Source of the DNA: Talpa occidentalis
Lineage: Eukaryota > Chordata > Mammalia > Eulipotyphla > Talpidae
Assembly: GCF_014898055.3 (NCBI RefSeq)
Contig: NW_023601104.1
Span: forward strand, 84,179,106 to 84,243,105
Direction: 5' to 3'
Length of the DNA: 64,000 nt
Position 1 is the stretch's first letter. Every line of letters begins with the position of its first letter. Of the stretch, positions 57,870 through 64,000 are shown one piece after another. The notes under the pieces are model-generated. The model saw only the letters and a program-made list of their open reading frames with translations, had not been told where the DNA came from and searched no databases. A program made the translations under genes and the position numbers.

Positions 57870-58888
57870 CATAGACAAAATGGACACACTTTTAGCTAGA
57901 CTAAGAACAAAAAGAGAAACCTCAAGTGAAATCAGAAACAAAAGAGGATATAACTACTGATAACATAGAAATGTCAAATATCAGAAATGATGAACAATTA
58001 TATACAACAAATTGGGTCACCTAGAATAAATGAATAAATTCCCAGAAATATACAACAAACTAGGACCGACTCATGAAGAAATAGGACATCTGAACAGAGC
58101 AATTATAATTAAGGAGATTGATTCAGTAACAAATACTCCTAACAGAAAAATCAAGAATCAGATCATTTGACTGTTCATTTCTACCAAATATTTGAAGAAT
58201 AATTACTACCAATCTTTCTTAAACTCTTCCAAAAAATTACAGAAGACCCAAACTTAATTTTATTAAGTTAGCATTACCCCCAATATAAAAGTCAGATAAG
58301 AACACAAGAAATAAATTTGTAGATGAATATAATTGATGTATATGGATGCAAAAGTTTTCAACAAAATATTAGCAAATTAACTTTGACAGTGACTTAAAAA
58401 ATCCTACACCATGATCACATGGGATTAATCTCTGGGATGCAAGATTGTTACACTATATACTGTACAATAAATTTGACATGCCATCTTTACACAATGAAAG
58501 ATGAAAATTACATAGCTCACTAGATACTGAAAAGCATTTATAACATACGGCATTCTTTCATCATAAAGATGCTCAACAAGTTGGATATACAAACTTTGTT
58601 ATAAGTTTGTATAATTCCAGTTATAATATGAATAAGTTATGGGCAACTGATATTAAACTTGTGTATTATAGCTGCTTATACTGTATTACATACTTGAAAG
58701 TTGTTAAGTAATTATATCTTAAATGTGTCTCAAACAAAAAGAAATGGCAATTATTGTGATGTGTTAAAGGTGCTAAATAAGTATGGTGGTAATCATTTTG
58801 CAACATATGAGTATATCAAATCATGTTGTACAACTTAAACTCACATAACATTAAATATCTATTAAATCTTGATAAAGCTGGGGGAGAG
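57870..58888 (+). mobile_element. Old LINE-1 with internal deletion
   Basis: Starts in ORF2 upstream of the RT domain (DKMDTLLARLRTKRETSSEI at 57879) and continues through degenerate RT text: LFQKITEDPNLI near 58228, QQNISKLT near 58358, then HDHMGLISGM near 58412. At about 58600 it jumps to the 3' UTR: AAGTTGTTAAGTAATTATAT, GGTGGTAATCATTTTGCAAC and CATGTTGTACAACTTAAACT, ending AAAGCTGGGGG. Many stops. The missing middle is the rest of ORF2. It is much older than the 18331 copy. Confidence 0.85.
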
Positions 58889-60023
58889 GAAAATTAAAAT
58901 ATATACTGCATGTATCAGAGATGCCTGGATTTTTCTATTAATGTCTCACCCCAGGTTACACATTACAGTAAAATATCCAGAAATATTTTGTCTTCCTTTT
59001 TTACATACTTATGCTCTTATTTTGTTCCAAAAATATGTAAAATATAGATGTTTCCTTATCCAGCAAAACTTGCTAATGATAATACATCTAAATGTAGATT
59101 GATCGAAAATTGATTCTGAATTTTGCAAAACCCTATAAGCTTGAATACTAAAGAAAATGTTTCACCACAGTGATGGTAGGAAAAGTTTGAAGTCATCTGG
59201 AACATCCCACCAGTCAAACATTTATTCAGATCCAATGAAACTTCTAATTCATTTTTTTCTTAACCCACCAAAACTAACTCATTCCTTCTACACTCTGGCT
59301 AATGTTAAGCATAATTTAAATGTCAGTCATCATTTTGTCTTCAAAATGGCTTTGCTTTGTCTACTAATGCATAGAACTCAAGGGTCACAAAAGCCACGAA
59401 CACTGAAGCATTACAAAATGCAGAGGACTGCAGTTATGTTTCCACTTATTTTTTTTTTTCTGAGAGGTTTACTCCCTGCAAGATGCTTTGTCTCAAGAAA
59501 TAAGTGGATCACATGTTTTCCTTGACACACTGACTATTTTATCCCTCTGCCGTGCATATGGATTCCTCAAGAGGATGCAAGATTGGTGATTGATTTTGTA
59601 TTTCTTTAATTGGCACAAGTTACCACTTGGGTACTCGCAGACAAAACAGATGATCTATGACTCAACAAATCAACTGAAAAGGCTTTGCACAAATGCCAAA
59701 ACATTTCATGATAGCTGGCATGTTGAATTCATCTTGCGACAAAAATATTTGCTATGAAAATCTTTCATCAACATTGTGAGATAAAACTTTATGATAGATT
59801 TCTTGCTGAAAAAGGGTAGTACACATGAAGAATAGTTTTTTAATGGTGAAGATTTATGAATGGGAACGAGAAGGTTCTTGGCATCTTGCACCATCCTCAA
59901 TGACACTCTCTTTAGTATCTATGGAGAATGTTAGTCCCACACAGATTGAGACTGAATTTATTTATTCCCTAAAAACATTGAGAAGACTGTGAGGAAAACC
60001 TTGAAAATTACATCCAGTAAAAA
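58889..60023. other. Unique sequence
   Basis: The 122-codon open frame at 59157-59525 has no recognisable domain and no upstream or downstream gene signals. Poly(T) at 59449-59459. Nothing else recognised. Confidence 0.45.
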
Positions 60024-60479
60024 TGTTACAGGGCAACCCCAATGTGAAATGGGTTGGTCTGAGTGTGGATCCTCACCCATGTGCTTAAAGGGACTTAATG
60101 AGACTCAATCACAGACACACACACAAAAGATTAATAAAGGGTTTATTTACAGAAAGGGGAAATGAAGTAAAGAATAACCAAGGGAGAAGGTGAGAGAGAG
60201 AAATTGATGAATGTGTCCTACCATTTCCACTGAGGGACCCCAAAAGCACCCTGAAAGTCGATGAAAAGCCAGCAACCCAAGGCCCACCTGTCTCTGATTA
60301 TATACCAAGCCTGGCTGCTTAACTCCACCCTCAGTTTCCAGCAATTCTCCCTTCAGTGGTGCTGGTATGATGGGATTTGCAATTCTTGGTGCCTTGGATC
60401 CCTTTGGTCTGGGGTGGGGGTGGAGTCCATAAAACCTGTGTTTGTGGAGTTTATGAGCTATAGTGAGGGGACTATTACA
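60024..60479 (-). mobile_element. Solo retroviral LTR
   Basis: In minus sense the element begins TGTAATAGTCCCCTCACTAT and ends GGTTGCCCTGTAACA, giving the TG...CA ends of an LTR. Between them lie a TATA box (GGTATATAATC, plus-strand about 60296-60306), a C/T-rich U3, a polyadenylation signal AATAAACCCTTTATTAATC (about 60129-60147) with a following GT-rich TGTGTGTGTCTGTG, and a U5. About 456 bp. There is no gag, pol or env next to it, so it is a solo LTR left after recombination. A target duplication could not be fixed. The class is not certain. The 124-codon minus-strand open frame at 60147-60521 is LTR sequence. Confidence 0.78.
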
Positions 60480-61584
60480 GTTAACGTTCTCTACACGATA
60501 GTTCCTTACCTTACTGGCCATTTCAATATTCCTAATGTGATACCTCTATTTTATCCATAAGAATGTCTGTTTTATTTTCAGGTACACTAGAATCTTTACA
60601 CAGTATATTAAAACCCTTGAGAGAAAATGTCTAGCATTAATATTGGATAAATTTAAACGGAAGTGTGTTAGTGGTCCACCAGAACAGACTGCTCACATTC
60701 ACTAGAACCTGAAGAATTGAAGTTAATTCATTCTACTTATAATGTAGTATCCTTTCAGTTCTAGAAAAAAGGAAATATGAGATGAACTAGAGTTTATTAT
60801 ACTAAAGGAAGTGTTTACATATATCATCTACATACAGAATGCAATTTTGATCTCTTGGTCTTCTTACAGTGTTCTCCATGAACTGAAAAAAGTACTCAAC
60901 TAAACTGACCAAAAATGTAATTTGCTCTATTCTCACCTGAACACCAGGACTTCAACAAAATCCACAATTGTTCCCTGAGACAGTAGCCACCAGTAAACAC
61001 AGCTGTTCGTATTTTGCTTAGACCTATAGGCCCCTCTCCACTTAGGGACTATCTGATAATTTCACCAATATCCACTTGATCTCTATCTTATTGTGGGATG
61101 GTAACGATTTGGGGAGATAAGCATGAGCAATCCCATGATGAGCTCTAAGGAATGACCTACTTCACGAGCCAAACTTACACCAACTAGGACATAACTTTCT
61201 CCTGATTACAGCAAGTTCTCAGAATACAATCTGGGTCAAAAAGACATAATAGCTTCCTAGGGATTTCATTTCCCTCTTTAGGTGAGAGAGCATATTGTGA
61301 GATGGTGTCTTTTTTTTTTTTGTTTTTCAGAGATCGAGTCCCAGAATTGTTGTTGCTATTTTGCCCAAGAAATAAATCAATGAAGGCTTAATCAGAAGCT
61401 CAGAAAACTGCATAAAGATTAAACACTGAATAGACTCTGCCTTTGGACCTTCCACTGAATAAACCAAAACAGCACCTTTTCAATTAAAAGACTTTGAATT
61501 TGTCTGTTTCTAGCAAAGTTATCCCTAGGTATAGACCCCTGTACCCATTCTTTAAAGTTCAATTCAAACCTATATTCCTTTAGT
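60480..61584. other. Unique sequence
   Basis: No gene or repeat recognised. A poly(T) lies at 61311-61321. Confidence 0.45.
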
Positions 61585-61785
61585 TAATAATCACTAACAT
61601 TTATGGAGCTGTTACAAGATTTTTTTCTGGGTTCTTTGCATGACCCTCTCTGCAGTCTTGTGAAAATATTCTATTATGTTCTAAAATGTATAGGATCTTA
61701 GGGAGATTAAGTGATTACCATAGAACCTATAACCGGTAGGACTGTTAAGTTTTAACCCTGGCAGTATTGCTCCAGAGATCTCATT
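61585..61785 (-). mobile_element. MIR
   Basis: AATCACTAACATTTATGGAG, TTCTTTGCATGACCCTCTCT, GATTAAGTGATTACCATAGA, TTTTAACCCTGGCAGTATTG and CTCCAGAGATCTCAT follow the reverse complement of MIR over nearly its full length. Confidence 0.75.
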
Positions 61786-62149
61786 CTAAATAATTACTTG
61801 ATATTGTCTTCTCATATGCTACTGTTCATATTAGCTCCATATCAACTCTTCTTTCTGAATCATTTTGCCTTTATTGTCTCAATTGCATAAATAATACTTG
61901 ATATTAAATTTTCCTGGACTATTTTCACTGCACTTTTCTCACCTAACCTATTTATATTTATAACTTCCTATGTATATATCTGATTATTCCATTTTGCTCA
62001 ATTTCCTTTGAACCAACTCCATTGGCGGTACTTTTATTCACTACAATATTTTGTAAGCACAAGTGATCCAGTATAAAAAAGATAACTGTTATCAACTCAA
62101 AATCCTCACAAAATTGGCTATGATAAACTCAGTCCCATTTTGGAGCATA

Positions 62150-62480
62150 TTTGAATCACGAGCAGATTAGGACAACTCCTCCCCACTGTATCATTCTCAA
62201 TTCCTAAAAACTCCTTTACTTCCCACACAAATTGGGTAGCATAAGACAGGATTTCCTTCAACATCCTTGTCTCACTCCCACCACCATCTAAATCCAACTG
62301 TCCTATCATGACTTTACCTTCTCATTCATTTTGTATAAGTGAAATTTTTCTATCATCGCTCTGTTTCCCATCCCCTCTTCACTGCCAGGTCACACTGATT
62401 CATGGAATCTTTTTTTTCCCCGCTTTCTTCAGATAGTATTTTGCTCCTTCCACTCTTCACTGACTACTGTAGGTTATAAC
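62150..62480 (+). mobile_element. Possible LINE-2 fragment
   Basis: TTCAACATCCTTGTCTCACT, CCACCATCTAAATCCAACTG and TTCCCATCCCCTCTTCACTG resemble the L2 ORF2 C-terminal region in sense. Weak and strongly diverged. Confidence 0.3.
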
Positions 62481-62718
62481 AATGTTCAAATCTCATCTCA
62501 GGAAAAATTAAAAGAATAGTATAGTCTATAATAAACCCCATTTAACTTCTATCTTATAGTTTATCATTTTTATTAGCCAAGTTCCTTGAATTTTTTTTTC
62601 TCATTTTCTTTTTCTAATTCTTCTGCCTCCAACTCAATGGAAACAAAATCTTTGTTGCCTAAGTTATTACTATAGCCTTTTAAATGACTGGCCTATATGC
62701 TCCATTTGTTTCTGTTGT

Positions 62719-62798
62719 CTGGGATCAAACTCATGCTGCAGTGGCCTGCCATAGCTTGATAGTGCTGTCTTTAACCCCTGTGCCACCAGGGAGGCCCC
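62719..62798 (-). mobile_element. SINE head fragment (3' part missing)
   Basis: Only the 5' ~80 bp is present: antisense B box TGGGATCAAACTCATG at the left and A box/head GTGCCACCAGGGAGGCCCC at the right. The body and tail are absent. This is the opposite of normal 5' truncation. Confidence 0.9.
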
Positions 62799-63633
62799 TA
62801 AATATTCTCATTCTTAATCAAAGGAAAAGAGCATTAAAATGTTAGGTGCGTGAACATATGGTAAAATTTTCTGGAAATACTGACACCAAGCACCATGCAC
62901 GCTGCCTAGAAAGCAAAAGAGCAAATCTCTCTTCTCAGACTCCATCCTGAAAATAGGAATCTGCAGCCTGAAAGTAAAGTCAGTCTTTTCACACCCCCAA
63001 TGATGAAGGAACAGATAAGGAAGATTAAACAATGGATAATCAGTCTTTGAGTCTCTGCACTACTTGATTTAGAAAGGAAGAAATTAAATCCTTCATTGTG
63101 CTTTCCTCTAGCATCAGCTTATCTTTAAGTTAGGACAAATTAGAACTAGAAGCCCCTCCTACCAAGAAATATTACAACTGTGATATCAACCACTAACTGT
63201 TTCTACTTACATAATCAAACTTCAAACGAGTTTAGAACAGTTCTCTTGAGTAAAATCTGCCAGACTCCTTCCCCAATTTGAATCCTTACTTTGATTATCT
63301 GATAAACTTTTTTTCTACGTGTCATTGAGACTTTATTTCCAGTTGACAGTTGGAAACACATGTTGAGACTGGTGTTGTAATATGTGCTACACCTTTGGCC
63401 TTGGAAGTGAAGCTGATTTTGTTCATGAAGGAAAAATTTAAAAATAACAAAGAATTAGGGGAGGGAGGGAAAAAGAGAGAGAGAAGGAAAGAAAAATATT
63501 TATCAACATGGAATTTAATATGTTATCCTTTTAAAATGCCTTAATATTCTTAATTATAGAGCACATGGGGGATGAAAGAAAGAGGGAAAAATAAAATTGC
63601 TATTTAATCTTAATGGATTAATAAAGAATAAAG
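62799..63633. other. Unique sequence with a purine tract
   Basis: No gene recognised. 63460-63491 is a GGGAGGGAGGGAAAAAGAGA-type purine tract. Confidence 0.45.
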
Positions 63634-63907
63634 TGGGGGCTCCCCTGGTGGCACAGGCAGTTGAGCGCCGCCCTGTGAAGCTGTTCACAGCCTCTGCAGT
63701 GCCGTTTCAATCCCATCCGGCCAGCAAGAGTACCACATGGTGAAGCAGACCTCTCCTGTCTCGCCCACTACTCCCCTCAGCAGTGTATTTCGTCAGCCTG
63801 CCTGTTCTGTTCCCCGCTCTGTCTCCGGTGAATCCTCTCACCTTCCCACACATCTGGCCTGTATCCTGATTCTTGTATAAATAAATAAGTAAATCTTAAA
63901 AAAAATA
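63634..63907 (+). mobile_element. SINE, subfamily b, 14-bp target-site duplication
   Basis: AATAAAGAATAAAG at 63620-63633 and AATAAAGGATAAAG at 63908-63921, with one mismatch. Head GGGGGCTCCCCTGGTGGCAC. The B box is weakened to CGTTTCAATCCC. Confidence 0.93.
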
Positions 63908-64000
63908 AATAAAGGATAAAGGGGCTCTTAATAAATGTTGCTATTTTGTTTGGGGTACAACAAAGCGAGTCCTATTACCTTCTAGTTGTGCCTTTCCCAT

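Noticed and set aside
59157..59525. 122-codon plus-strand frame in unique DNA
   Set aside because: No recognisable motif. It ends through a poly(T) (poly-Phe), and no surrounding gene structure is visible.
60147..60521. 124-codon minus-strand frame
   Set aside because: Contained in the solo LTR; LTRs do not normally encode protein.
1..64000. CRISPR array, prophage, operon or other prokaryotic system
   Set aside because: L1, L2, MIR and SINE content with target-site duplications shows this is mammalian nuclear DNA. The short repeats are microsatellites or transposon parts, with no regular spacer pattern.
1..64000. tRNA genes among the A/B-box sequences
   Set aside because: All A/B-box pairs found lie in SINE copies with degenerate tRNA-like heads followed by SINE body and tail. 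None has an intact cloverleaf with anticodon arm that I could fold.

Overview
This window reads as mammalian nuclear DNA, AT-rich and non-coding. It is filled with interspersed repeats of several ages: LINE-1, LINE-2, MIR, hAT/MER-type DNA transposons, retroviral LTRs and about thirty copies of one tRNA-derived SINE. L2, MIR and MER5A-like relics together with active-type L1 indicate a placental mammal. The dominant SINE has Pol III A and B boxes near its 5' end, an (AAATA)n-type tail and a terminal TCTTT signal, so it is a 'T+' SINE with a tail like those of carnivore SINEs. Its body is not primate Alu, rodent B1/B2, carnivore CAN, cetartiodactyl CHR or vespertilionid VES as I know them. A laurasiatherian lineage such as mole, pangolin or another lesser-sampled order is my guess, not a demonstrated assignment.

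I found no protein-coding gene, RNA gene or exon set. Every long open frame I examined either lies in a repeat (SINE read-through, L1 ORF2 remains, LTR sequence) or has no recognisable protein character. The window is best read as part of an intergenic region or a very large intron.

Layout. 1-7.1 kb: mostly unique AT-rich DNA with two SINEs. 7.1-9 kb: SINE plus two L1 3' ends on the minus strand. 10-13.5 kb: an old L2 on the minus strand, broken up by SINEs; antisense reverse-transcriptase motif A is still readable. 14-16.4 kb: SINE with an internal duplication and two LTR-like repeats. 17.5-20.2 kb: (AT)24, a MER5A-like relic, and a 5'-truncated L1 with a 12-bp target-site duplication. 21-22 kb: L2 split by MIR. 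22-25.8 kb: unique and very AT-rich. 25.8-36.3 kb: nine SINEs and two LTR-like repeats. 36.6 kb: (AC)18. 38.5-45.8 kb: L2, SINE, L1 and LTR fragments. 47-49 kb: L2 and an old L1 3' end. 51.4-53.2 kb: long repeat-free sequence that may contain conserved non-coding elements. 53.2-54.2 kb: SINE / 5'-inverted L1 / SINE cluster. 55-57 kb: L2, MER-type relic, SINE. 57-58.9 kb: a GC-rich segment with a 140-bp duplication directly upstream of an old L1. 60 kb: a solo LTR on the minus strand. 61.5-64 kb: MIR, possible L2, and two SINEs.

There is no set of genes working together here. The history that can be read is retrotransposition: target-site duplications bracket about twenty SINE insertions, nesting gives relative ages, and at least three SINE subfamilies can be separated by their 5' halves. 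Family names are from memory of consensus sequences; no database search was run.
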